Position numbers and translations under genes: made by a program
Shown: piece by piece, positions 6,271-12,596 of the stretch
Layout: each line of letters opens with the position of its first letter
Numbering within the stretch: position 1 is the first letter of the stretch
The notes under the pieces: model-generated
What the model saw: only the letters and a program-made list of their open reading frames with translations
What the model was told of the DNA's origin: nothing
Databases searched by the model: none
Assembly: GCA_041645025.1 (NCBI GenBank)
Contig: JBAZQV010000017.1
Location: forward strand, 1-16,272
Origin: GW2011-AR5 sp041645025
GTDB taxonomy: Archaea > Aenigmatarchaeota > Aenigmatarchaeia > GW2011-AR5
Direction: 5' to 3'
Length of the DNA: 16,272 nt

Positions 6271-6948
6271 ATGGTATTAACACCAGAACTTGCAGAGTTT
6301 GTAGGAATTTTAATTGGGGACGGATACATCTATACCAACAAAAATAAATATATCATAGGTTTCACAGGTAGTCCTATAACAGATAAAGATTACTACGAAT
6401 ATGTTAAAGAATTAATAAGGAAAGTTTGGAAAAAGGAAGTTACGATCAAAGAAAGAAACAAGGGCCTTAGAATTGCATTCGGATCTAAAGAGATTTCAGA
6501 TTTTTTAATTAATGGATTGGGACTAGCTCATGGCATTGATAAAAGTGAAAATATAGTAATTCCAGAGTGTATAACAAAAGAGTGGCGTCTAGTAAAACAT
6601 AGTATAAGAGGAATCGTAGATACAGATGGGTCTATTTTTGTTGCTAAAAAACCAGGAGTTATAAAATATCCATCCATTGAAATAACCACCTCGAGTCCTA
6701 AGCTAGCATTGCAATTACATGGAATACTGACTAAAAATGGATTCAGAGTAGCGAAAATATGGAAATACAAATCAAAACTAAGCAAAAGAACAACATACAA
6801 AGTCCCTTTGAATGGATTCGAAAATCTCGATAAATGGGTAAGAGAAATAAGTTTTTCAAATCCATATAAATTAAATCGAGCTAAAAAAGCCTTGATGGGA
6901 AGAGGGGGATTTGAACCCCCGACAGATCCCGCACAAGTTAAAAATTAA
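6271..6948 (+). CDS. Free-standing LAGLIDADG homing endonuclease, two-motif type
   Basis: A 225-residue protein with both helices of a monomeric LAGLIDADG endonuclease: LAEFVGILIGDG (7-18, acidic Asp17) and IRGIVDTDG (112-120, Asp119). Each is followed by a basic beta-rich segment expected to contact DNA. It is not inside an intein or an obvious intron; it stands alone next to tRNA-Phe. AGGCGAT four bases before the ATG is a near-consensus Shine-Dalgarno. Residues 209-225 (MGRGGFEPPTDPAQVKN) are read from the antisense of tRNA-Phe exon 3 and its second intron, so this tail is probably not functional protein and the stop codon lies in the tRNA intron. Cleavage activity and target are unknown; a LAGLIDADG-derived regulator is the alternative. 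Confidence 0.85.
   Translation: MVLTPELAEFVGILIGDGYIYTNKNKYIIGFTGSPITDKDYYEYVKELIRKVWKKEVTIKERNKGLRIAFGSKEISDFLINGLGLAHGIDKSENIVIPECITKEWRLVKHSIRGIVDTDGSIFVAKKPGVIKYPSIEITTSSPKLALQLHGILTKNGFRVAKIWKYKSKLSKRTTYKVPLNGFENLDKWVREISFSNPYKLNRAKKALMGRGGFEPPTDPAQVKN
6894..6905 (+). repeat. Right copy of the 12-bp direct repeat, inside tRNA-Phe
   Basis: GATGGGAAGAGG. Bases 6896-6903 are the complement of the discriminator A and the 3' acceptor strand of tRNA-Phe; 6904-6905 enter the T stem. The tRNA gene is intact here. Confidence 0.55.
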
Positions 6949-6955
6949 CTTATGT
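6926..6955 (-). other. tRNA-Phe intron 2, variable region (30 nt; boundaries uncertain by 1-2 nt)
   Basis: Contains the hairpin CATAAGTTA-ATTTT-TAACTTGTG (nine pairs, one T-G). Removing 6926-6955 gives a standard 5-nt variable loop CTGTC, but the central helix (ACCG/CGGG) then has an A-G mismatch. Removing 6927-6954 gives a better bulge-helix-bulge (CCGT/GCGG with bulges GA^C and GA^T) but a 7-nt variable region. I prefer the first by tRNA length; the sequence alone does not settle it. Confidence 0.65.
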
Positions 6956-6968
6956 CACGGTCTTCAGC

Positions 6969-6998
6969 TTCACATTAGGAAAGCAATCTTATCCTAAG
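6969..6998 (-). other. tRNA-Phe intron 1, position 30/31 (30 nt)
   Basis: A full bulge-helix-bulge marks this intron: central helix CACA/TGTG, 5' bulge CG^C and 3' bulge AA^G, and an intron stem TTAGGA/TCCTAA directly next to it. Excision restores a perfect five-pair anticodon stem, and no other junction does so. The site is not the canonical 37/38 position. Confidence 0.87.
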
Positions 6999-7074
6999 CG
7001 TGTGCTCTCCCGAGCTGAGCTATCTTCCCAGCGCCCCCGCGCGGGCTCGAACCGCGGACCTACAGATTAACAGT

Positions 7075-7102
7075 TCCGACTAACCTTCCTTAGGAAAGTT
7101 AA
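7075..7102 (-). other. tRNA-Asn intron 2, position 30/31 (28 nt)
   Basis: Perfect bulge-helix-bulge: central helix CGAC/GTCG, bulges AG^T and GA^A, and a nine-pair intron stem TAACTTTCC-TAA-GGAAGGTTA with one T-G pair. Removal restores stem ACAGA/TCTGT. It occupies the same tRNA position as intron 1 of tRNA-Phe, and both contain CTTTCCTAA. Confidence 0.88.
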
Positions 7103-7117
7103 CTGTCGCTCTACCTA

Positions 7118-7144
7118 TTTCTCCAGCCTTTACGAAAAAGCTGT
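7118..7144 (-). other. tRNA-Asn intron 1, D loop position 15/16 (27 nt)
   Basis: Hairpin CAGCTTTT-TCGT-AAAGGCTG (eight pairs, one T-G) with bulges AG^A and AA^T. The central helix is GCTC/GAGA, three pairs plus a G-A mismatch. Removal leaves the standard D loop AGTAGGTA and brings the tRNA to 73 nt. The D stem itself supplies the exon side of the central helix. Confidence 0.8.
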
Positions 7145-7184
7145 CTGAGCTACAGGGGCATTTCAAGTAATAACATTTTAGATA

Positions 7185-7195
7185 ATATTTAAAAG
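7185..7195. promoter_or_regulatory. Shared TATA element between tRNA-Asn and the peptidase E-like gene
   Basis: ATATTTAAAAG on the plus strand is centred about 25 nt before the ATG at 7215, predicting a leaderless mRNA. Its complement, TTTTAAATAT, lies about 30 nt upstream of the tRNA-Asn 5' end. One near-symmetric AT box may serve both directions. Confidence 0.45.
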
Positions 7196-7214
7196 TGATT
7201 GGTTATGTTAAATT

Positions 7215-7802
7215 ATGACAAGCATATTATTGGCTTCTGATGCATCTGCTCTGATAGAAAAGGCCGTTAAGGGCGGCAATTTGGCATTCATTCCAACCGC
7301 AGCAGATACTTATGAGAATAAATGGTGGATCAAAGAAGATAAGATTCGATTGGCCGCAAAGGGTTTCGATATAACGGAAATTGATCTCAAAAGAAGAGTT
7401 TCTTTAAAAGAATTCAAAAATTTTGAAGTAATTTACGTAGCAGGTGGCAACAGTTTCTATTTGCTTCAGAAAATAAGAGAAAGCGGCTTTGATAGAATAA
7501 TAAAGAAGCTAACCGAAAATGAAGTAACCTATGTAGGATCAAGCGCAGGAGCGGTTGTCGCAGGTCCGGACATATGGCCTATAAGATTTCTGGACGATCC
7601 ATCCAAAGCAAAGCTCAAATCGTTCAAAGCAATTAATCTGGTTAGTTTTATACCTCTGCCTCATTTCGGGAATAAAAAATATTCAAAGCCTTATGAGAAA
7701 GTTTTGAAAGGTTTGAAAAAAACTAAATACAAATATATAAAAATAAAAGAAAATCAGGTGGCTTTCGTCAAGAATAATAGAGTAAAAATAATTGAAGCCT
7801 AG
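7215..7802 (+). CDS. Peptidase E-like protein (family S51, class I glutamine amidotransferase-like fold)
   Basis: A 195-residue cytoplasmic protein of the PepE (aspartyl dipeptidase) type, which in known members removes N-terminal Asp dipeptides. It shows LAFIPTAAD near the N-terminus, VIYVAGGNSFYLLQKIRESG (73-92), the nucleophile elbow GSSAGAVVAGP (108-118, probable catalytic Ser110) and LPHFG with His150 at about the expected distance. Asp127 could complete the triad. The chain is somewhat shorter than Salmonella PepE (about 230). The exact substrate is not predictable; cyanophycinase-like relatives share the fold. Its TAG stop overlaps the TAG of convergent top6A in a single CTAG. Confidence 0.8.
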   Translation: MTSILLASDASALIEKAVKGGNLAFIPTAADTYENKWWIKEDKIRLAAKGFDITEIDLKRRVSLKEFKNFEVIYVAGGNSFYLLQKIRESGFDRIIKKLTENEVTYVGSSAGAVVAGPDIWPIRFLDDPSKAKLKSFKAINLVSFIPLPHFGNKKYSKPYEKVLKGLKKTKYKYIKIKENQVAFVKNNRVKIIEA

Positions 7803-8875
7803 TCCAAAAAGTCCTTCTTCTTGAGCTTGTCCGGCAGGTACTCTTCCGACATAAATTTAAGGCCACGATGGGAGAGTGCTTCTATTTCTGCTTTGATGCC
7901 CTTTTCTATCATAAGGTTTATTTCCTTCTGCCATTTTGGATTCTTGAACCAATCGTAATTGAGCAATTCCTTGGCACGTTTTATGTCCAGTTCCCGCGCC
8001 TTGATGGTACATTTCTTCAAATCATACTCATAGATGTCGGATATTGTTAGTCCTATGAATTTTGCCTCCGGCGTTGATATTCTGTCCGATACATGAGCAA
8101 GGCTTATGGAACCGGACTTTATTACAGAATAAATATAGAAACCATAACTGTCTGCATCCGTCATGACATAGACCGGCAGTTTGAACTCGCTATTCAATCT
8201 TTGGATAAGTAGGCGAGTTCCGCGACTGGGTTGTCCTCCTGTACCGATAAGGATGCAGTTTTGCTTTTGCCAGAATTTGTCCTCATGCAGCCGTTCAAAG
8301 CCGGCATTCTTCTCGATAACAATGACTTTCTCGGCATCCACTTTTTTGAAGTCTATTTCATCTATGGTGCTTGGAATTGACCAACCACCGCTTCCCAGCT
8401 TCGACCAGTCGATTATATCTCCCCGATCTTGTATCTTAACGTTGCCAGCTACTATTCCTTTCCGGTCTGTTGTGAGGTGCAGCTGTTCACGAAGTACGTC
8501 CAGCGCCACCTCCAGATCCACAATAATCGGATCGCTTTCCGATTGAACATCGAAAGTGTTTTCATCGCTATCTGGAAGTGTGCGTTTGAGGTTGTAAAAC
8601 ATATCTCTTATACTGGCATGTATGCTCTGATCTATTAGTTGTTTTGAGAAAGATGCAACCATGAGTGTCTGCATGAATTTTTTCGCATGAGCCACGTTGA
8701 AGTAATATCTCTTTGATGTCTTGTCGCCCAAGGAAAGCTGTCCTAATTTTTTGTCGTAGATAACATTCGACAGCGCGCGTATAGGTATTTCTATGTTAGG
8801 GTTTTCTTTCTTCTCTATTTCCTGTATTATCTTGTGACCAAGACCTTCAAGTTCCTTTTTTACTAATTTTACCAT
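7799..8875 (-). CDS. top6A: DNA topoisomerase VI subunit A
   Basis: The DNA-cleaving subunit of the type IIB topoisomerase, homologous to Spo11. The N-terminal winged-helix (5Y-CAP) region has SIRDMFYNLKR with catalytic Tyr94. The Toprim domain shows VIVIEKNAGFERL (Glu188) and VMTDADSYGFYIY (Asp240 and Asp242), which bind magnesium. IGTGGQPSRGTRLLIQRL and the SLAHVSDRIST region also fit Top6A. At 358 residues the length is normal. AGGTG eight bases before the ATG supports the start. It follows top6B by 16 bp and is the last gene of the block. With top6B it forms the A2B2 enzyme that relaxes and decatenates DNA. Confidence 0.96.
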   Translation of the reverse strand: MVKLVKKELEGLGHKIIQEIEKKENPNIEIPIRALSNVIYDKKLGQLSLGDKTSKRYYFNVAHAKKFMQTLMVASFSKQLIDQSIHASIRDMFYNLKRTLPDSDENTFDVQSESDPIIVDLEVALDVLREQLHLTTDRKGIVAGNVKIQDRGDIIDWSKLGSGGWSIPSTIDEIDFKKVDAEKVIVIEKNAGFERLHEDKFWQKQNCILIGTGGQPSRGTRLLIQRLNSEFKLPVYVMTDADSYGFYIYSVIKSGSISLAHVSDRISTPEAKFIGLTISDIYEYDLKKCTIKARELDIKRAKELLNYDWFKNPKWQKEINLMIEKGIKAEIEALSHRGLKFMSEEYLPDKLKKKDFLD

Positions 8876-8891
8876 AGTTTACACCTATTTT

Positions 8892-11800
8892 TTATTCGTT
8901 GTCCTTCCCCACCGCTTTACCAGCCGTATTTTTAGCCCCTTCTCCATCTTCAGTATTTTTCGTATGTACACGACTTTCTATAAGTATTCTTAGTTTCTTT
9001 TCAACATCTTTTTCGCTGTCGCCTGACAAGATTGCAAGCGCATTTGCAACCTCATTGGCGTAACGCTCGAACATCTGCAATCTTCTTTTCTGTTCTCCCA
9101 CTCTTCTCTTGCCGCTCAGGAATGAGGCAAGTTTACGTCCGGCATCCTGCAATGCAAGTTTAGTCTCCTTGATTATCTCCGGATATGATGCAACCGCTTC
9201 CTTGCTTTCTGATACAAAAGGCACCCACACCGAGCATATATGTATAACAAGTTTCATAGGTCCTACCGGAAGGTTACTTCCTGATTGCTGCATATTGTAC
9301 CGTCTCCAGTCAACGCCCTTCACGGCTTCAGTAAGCGCGCAAGCGCTCTGTTGATAGAGAAGCGGAACCCGGTTAGCAAATCTTATGAGCTCTATGGAAT
9401 CCTCCCGCCTTTCGTCGTCATCATTCTTCTTTTTGTTCTCTTCTTGAAATCCATAAACTATCCCAACTTCTATAAGGAAGGGAAAACCTCTGTAAACTTC
9501 CGGATCTCTTTTGATAGATGTAATGAACTCTGCGTTAGGGTACTCTTTCTTCAGACTTTTTTCTAGCTCAATCTCACCTACCGGCGACAGGCAGTCTGTT
9601 GGTGGTCTCTGAACCTTTGACGTCTGCATGGATTTTATGAGTTTTTCAATGGATACGCGGTCCATCTCCTGCGGTTTAATATCTTCCTGCAGTTTGGCAG
9701 TTTTGCATATCTCCTTTGCGCTCTGCTGTCCGACTGAAGAGAACTCATTTGTTAAAAATGACAGAAGCGTTCTTGAACTCGTTTTCTGAAGCAGCCTTTG
9801 CAAAACGCCGAATTCCATGCCATGCGGATGAGGTTTCATTATCTTCGACGGACTCGGCAATTCATTCAGCGAACGTGGAAATATTGTCTTCGTACCGTCA
9901 GGCGCAGTATAAACTATTTTTGCAAAAGGATTGGATATGGAAGTTTGTTTTAGATAGTCTTCTACAGTCTTTCTGTAACGACCATGTATCTCCATGTCAA
10001 TTCTTACGCCATGCTCGCCCAATACGTCTTTGTCTATGTCCTCTTCTTTTATTACATCCGGTTCGTTTTTTGTCGTGTCCAAGTGAAGCTCACAGTAATG
10101 GGTCTTCTTTTTGCTCTCTACCTTCGACCACACCTTTGTAGGCACGCCTGTCGTTAGTTGTGAGTATAATGTAACGCTGCTTATTCCAATGCCCTGTTGT
10201 CCGCGACTGTTGTGACATGCAATACCGCCTAATCCACCTACAAAATTCTCACATTCCGGAACAGAAATATCGTATACAAAATCATAGCCATCTTTTATTA
10301 TTTCCATGTTTTTTATTTTAACAAGAAGTATATCGGATTCTATTTGTGTTAGTAATTTTGCAGAGTTATAATTAAACGACCGGGTTCTGACAGGTTTGTT
10401 TGTTCTAAATACATGTGACTTGTTTATATCATTGCCATAAACAGACACAACATAACCAAGATAAGGTTTGATGCCAAGTCCTTTGCCTGTACGTGTTGTG
10501 ATGTGCGATGTAACACCCTGCATCATCCAAAGGTACATTAATTCATTTGCTAGCGTTTTGCTTACGGTATTTAACATAATACAGTTCCTATTTTTTACGT
10601 GGTGACCGTCGCCTTGGTAAAGTCCGTCTATGAAGTACTGTCTTTTCTCATTATTTACTCTGAAAATAAATTCCGGCACATGCTTATTGTGCGCGCCTTT
10701 TCCACACCATTTTTCCAATAAAGTGCTTAAGATTCCGCCGAAAATTTTGATCCTTATTGACCTGTCTCTATTTTCAAGCGTAAAGTTAACGCCGATTCTT
10801 CTTGCAAAATTTATAACTTCTTCTATAAGGGCATCTTCATGCTTTCCAAGAGTCAGACCAATTTGTCTTTTATCGACATGCCCTTCGGCTACAAAAAGTC
10901 CTAAAAAGCGTAGGAAATACGGTTCTAATGAAAATGATATTGGTATTTTTGTTTCTTTCCCGTGGAAATATGACTTAAGTACGCAGTCTTTGACATCTTT
11001 AGCAAGACCTAGTCTTATGACAAGGCCCAGCGGTAGGAAGTGTTTTGTTATATATTGTTTCCAGCTGCCATCTAGTATATCGATATTTCCTATCCTGTAA
11101 TATTTTCTGCTTTTATCGGTTTTTTTATGCACAATTTTTGCTTTTTTGAGTAGATTTTTGAAGACGCATGTTTCTATATCATAGACATAGAACCAGTTAT
11201 TTTTGATATCATCCAGAGTTAAATAATCCAAAATATTTATTTCTACAATTTCCTCTGGCGGATTTATGCAGCGCGGAACAGCAATAAAATCCCCTGTTTT
11301 TAAGTCTCTGGCTTCTATTTCTCTTATCTTGCCGTTCTGCACAGAGAACAAGCTATGGCATCCCGTGACTTTTATTTCCCTGTTAGTACCTAATTTTATT
11401 TTTATGATTTCGTTTTGTCTTTTGTGACGTATAACATGGCTCACATTTCTAAACTTGTATTTATGCTCTTTCCAGTCGAAAGATGGAACTTTTATATTAA
11501 AGTCTGAAACGTCCTTTACATCTTCATTGCCGATAAGCCCGTCTACAAATTCGCCTATTGGCAATATTTTTACCTTTTGATCTATATATGTTATTATAGG
11601 TTCATCAGCAGTTAGGGACTGCTTGAGTCTGTGGAATTTCGATCCGTAAAGAAGTTTGCCAAATATTCTTGGTATCTGCTCTTTTACTATCCCAGGGCCA
11701 TTGTCAGAAACAGAAACAATATAAACATCTTCCTTCGTGTTTCTAATTTTGACTGTTATGTCTGGAAGTATACCAGCTTCTTCACACGCATCCAGCGAGT

Positions 11801-11945
11801 TATCCACAGCTTCTTTGACAGCCATAAGAAGAGACTTGGTAGGATTATCAAAGCCCAGAAGATGCTTGTTCTTTTCAAAAAACTCGCTTACGCTTATTTC
11901 CTTCTGCTCCTTTGCAAAGTCTTCTGCTGTTTTACGCACGCTCAT
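8892..11945 (-). CDS. top6B: DNA topoisomerase VI subunit B precursor, with intein
   Basis: The GHKL ATPase subunit of topoisomerase VI. I chose the ATG at 11945 (MSVRKTAEDFAKEQKEISV), preceded by GGAGG at good spacing; an in-frame ATG at 11969 would read through that site. From this start the protein is 1017 residues: Bergerat motif EAVDNSLDACEE (45-56), DNGPGI (81-86), then RIFGKLLYGSKFHRLKQ, interrupted by a 470-residue intein (110-579). It resumes SRGQQGIGIS, the ATP-lid glycine motif, followed by the H2TH and transducer regions (for example NRVPLLYQQSACALTEAV). The spliced protein would be 547 residues, normal for Top6B. Its start overlaps the end of the KH gene by 14 bp, implying translational coupling. 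Confidence 0.95.
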   Translation of the reverse strand: MSVRKTAEDFAKEQKEISVSEFFEKNKHLLGFDNPTKSLLMAVKEAVDNSLDACEEAGILPDITVKIRNTKEDVYIVSVSDNGPGIVKEQIPRIFGKLLYGSKFHRLKQSLTADEPIITYIDQKVKILPIGEFVDGLIGNEDVKDVSDFNIKVPSFDWKEHKYKFRNVSHVIRHKRQNEIIKIKLGTNREIKVTGCHSLFSVQNGKIREIEARDLKTGDFIAVPRCINPPEEIVEINILDYLTLDDIKNNWFYVYDIETCVFKNLLKKAKIVHKKTDKSRKYYRIGNIDILDGSWKQYITKHFLPLGLVIRLGLAKDVKDCVLKSYFHGKETKIPISFSLEPYFLRFLGLFVAEGHVDKRQIGLTLGKHEDALIEEVINFARRIGVNFTLENRDRSIRIKIFGGILSTLLEKWCGKGAHNKHVPEFIFRVNNEKRQYFIDGLYQGDGHHVKNRNCIMLNTVSKTLANELMYLWMMQGVTSHITTRTGKGLGIKPYLGYVVSVYGNDINKSHVFRTNKPVRTRSFNYNSAKLLTQIESDILLVKIKNMEIIKDGYDFVYDISVPECENFVGGLGGIACHNSRGQQGIGISSVTLYSQLTTGVPTKVWSKVESKKKTHYCELHLDTTKNEPDVIKEEDIDKDVLGEHGVRIDMEIHGRYRKTVEDYLKQTSISNPFAKIVYTAPDGTKTIFPRSLNELPSPSKIMKPHPHGMEFGVLQRLLQKTSSRTLLSFLTNEFSSVGQQSAKEICKTAKLQEDIKPQEMDRVSIEKLIKSMQTSKVQRPPTDCLSPVGEIELEKSLKKEYPNAEFITSIKRDPEVYRGFPFLIEVGIVYGFQEENKKKNDDDERREDSIELIRFANRVPLLYQQSACALTEAVKGVDWRRYNMQQSGSNLPVGPMKLVIHICSVWVPFVSESKEAVASYPEIIKETKLALQDAGRKLASFLSGKRRVGEQKRRLQMFERYANEVANALAILSGDSEKDVEKKLRILIESRVHTKNTEDGEGAKNTAGKAVGKDNE
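10209..11618 (-). other. Intein with LAGLIDADG endonuclease domain in Top6B
   Basis: A protein-splicing element of 470 residues. It begins SLTADEPIITYI with Ser1 as first nucleophile, has block B VTGCHSLF, the C-terminal block VYDISVPECENFVGG and ends GIACHN with the splicing His-Asn pair; the +1 extein residue is Ser. Between the splicing blocks are LAGLIDADG helices LRFLGLFVAEG and FIDGLYQGDG, so the homing domain looks intact. The insertion point is RLKQ/SRGQQGIG, the ATP-lid motif of the GHKL fold. Splicing is needed to form a working ATP site. Confidence 0.93.
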
Positions 11946-12423
11946 TTTGCTTGCCCTCCAGAAATTCATACACGAACCGGTGAGGTATGCCTTCTATGAT
12001 TTTCTTTACCGCCTGACCCGCCATATCGACATTCTGATATTTTCCTATTATTGATACTGTTTTTCCATACACAGATATATAGGTGCCTGTTAAACGCTCT
12101 ATGTTGCGCCTTGATTTACCATTAGTGCCTATAAGTCTGGAACTAATCCGCTTCCGTGTACGTTCCCCCTTTGGCAGGTCTATTATACTCAGCGTGTTTT
12201 CCTCATCTATGAGCATCATAGAAATTTCCGGGGAAAACCCACGACCTATCGCCTTGACAATATTTTCTGCATCCAACGTAGCTAGCGATTCCCCTTCTAT
12301 ACTTATTTCCTCCCCTATGAGAATTTTCGTCTTCGTCTTCTTCTCTACGCCTTTTTTTGTGGCGCCATATCTTCCTATCAAAACAGGAATACGTTCCTCA
12401 GGGATCTTAATATTTTTTATCAT
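11932..12423 (-). CDS. KH-domain RNA-binding protein, archaeal Dim2/Pno1-like
   Basis: A 163-residue protein with two KH domains. KH1 has IPVLIGRYGATKKGVEKKT (GxxG at 17-20); KH2 has SRLIGTNGKSRRNIERLTG (GxxG at 99-102), ending HRFVYEFLE, which is typical of the archaeal homologue of eukaryotic Pno1/Dim2, a small-subunit rRNA maturation factor. I start at the ATG at 12423: CTATAAAA at 12447-12454 is about 27 nt upstream, giving a leaderless transcript, and the longer in-frame extension to 12474 would translate through that box. Its last codons contain the GGAGG site for top6B. The KH-top6B-top6A order is common in archaea. Confidence 0.88.
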   Translation of the reverse strand: MIKNIKIPEERIPVLIGRYGATKKGVEKKTKTKILIGEEISIEGESLATLDAENIVKAIGRGFSPEISMMLIDEENTLSIIDLPKGERTRKRISSRLIGTNGKSRRNIERLTGTYISVYGKTVSIIGKYQNVDMAGQAVKKIIEGIPHRFVYEFLEGKQNERA

Positions 12424-12446
12424 TGTGAAAAATATGAATACTATGG

Positions 12447-12454
12447 TTTTTATA
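12447..12454 (-). promoter_or_regulatory. TATA box of the KH-top6B-top6A operon
   Basis: Minus-strand CTATAAAA centred about 27 nt upstream of the KH ATG; predicts a leaderless mRNA and a transcription unit separate from aIF1A. Confidence 0.5.
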
Positions 12455-12481
12455 GTAAACCACAGAGATGACACGATACAA

Positions 12482-12596
12482 TAACTCGGTTTACCGATAC
12501 TCTATATAGCTGACCAACTTAGTATTCGGTATAATTACAGAAGTTGGTCACATACAAGGAGAATCGAAAATTCTCCTGTAAGTCACGTTTTTCACT
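12482..12596. other. Intergenic region with strong inverted repeats, possible structured RNA
   Basis: The 199-bp gap between the KH start and the aIF1A stop holds dense symmetry: TCGGT-TT-ACCGA (about 12486-12497); a perfect 10-bp pair TGACCAACTT (12511-12520) and AAGTTGGTCA (12541-12550); AGGAGAAT-CGAAA-ATTCTCCT (12557-12577), extendable by TTAC/GTAA (12535-12538 with 12578-12581). ACCGATACT (12493-12501) can also pair with AGTATTCGGT in the loop of the 10-bp stem, allowing a pseudoknot or alternative fold. TCTATATAG (12501-12509) is a possible plus-strand TATA box, and GTTTTTC (about 12587-12593) a weak terminator. No open frame of note. Strand and function are unknown. Confidence 0.45.

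Larger units (their letters stand above)
5974..6905. mobile_element. Candidate minimal tRNA-Phe-targeted module: winged-helix gene plus LAGLIDADG gene between 12-bp direct repeats
   Basis: GATGGGAAGAGG occurs at 5974-5985 and again at 6894-6905, where it covers the end of the tRNA-Phe acceptor strand, the discriminator base and two T-stem bases. Duplication of a tRNA 3' end is the usual footprint of tRNA-targeted integration. The ~0.9 kb between the repeats holds only two divergent genes: a winged-helix protein whose stop codon lies at 5988-5990, beside the left repeat, and a LAGLIDADG protein running into the right repeat. The LAGLIDADG gene looks more A-rich than the housekeeping genes around it. 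No integrase or transposase is present. The repeat is short, so chance cannot be excluded. Confidence 0.42.
6896..7029 (-). tRNA. tRNA-Phe (GAA) with two introns at non-canonical positions
   Basis: Read on the minus strand: acceptor GGGAAGA/TCTTCCC with A73, T8-A9, D stem GCTC/GAGC, T arm GGGGG-TTCAAAT-CCCCC, no encoded CCA. The 134-nt gene becomes a normal 74-nt tRNA only if two introns are removed. After the first is removed the anticodon arm is CACGG-CTGAAGA-CCGTG, with anticodon GAA and the CTGAAGA loop typical of archaeal tRNA-Phe. Intron 1 interrupts the anticodon stem between positions 30 and 31; intron 2 interrupts the variable region. The gene starts two bases after the 3' end of tRNA-Asn and is probably cotranscribed with it. 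Its 3' end overlaps the convergent LAGLIDADG reading frame by 53 bp. Confidence 0.88.
7032..7159 (-). tRNA. tRNA-Asn (GTT) with two introns, in the D loop and at 30/31
   Basis: Minus strand: acceptor GCCCCTG/CGGGGGC (one T-G pair) with G73, D stem GCTC/GAGC, variable loop AGGTC, T arm CGCGG-TTCGAGC-CCGCG, no encoded CCA. The 128-nt gene yields exactly 73 nt after removal of a 27-nt D-loop intron and a 28-nt anticodon-stem intron. The mature D loop is AGTAGGTA (G18 G19 present) and the anticodon arm is ACAGA-CTGTTAA-TCTGT, anticodon GTT. G73 agrees with archaeal tRNA-Asn. A TATA-like TTTTAAATAT lies about 30 nt upstream. Two bases separate it from tRNA-Phe downstream. Confidence 0.9.

Noticed and set aside
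6895..6948. GRGGFEPP tail of the LAGLIDADG protein as a functional domain
   Set aside because: This peptide is what the antisense of a tRNA T arm always encodes; it is a product of overlap, not a domain.
6896..7029. Reading the first tRNA as tRNA-Leu (TAG) from the unspliced CTTAGGA sequence
   Set aside because: The D arm and acceptor are class I, the stem would not pair, and excising the bulge-helix-bulge intron gives a perfect anticodon arm with GAA.
12424..12474. 17-residue hydrophobic N-terminal extension of the KH protein
   Set aside because: It overlaps the TATA box, and the family starts at MIKNIKIPEER; the extension would wrongly suggest a membrane anchor.
12511..12550. A tRNA or tRNA fragment: GACCAAC...GTTGGTC acceptor-like stem with a D-arm-like TTAGTATTCGGTATAA interior
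   Set aside because: There is no anticodon arm and no T arm with a TTC loop; the likeness ends with the stem and one loop. Kept only as part of a structured intergenic region.
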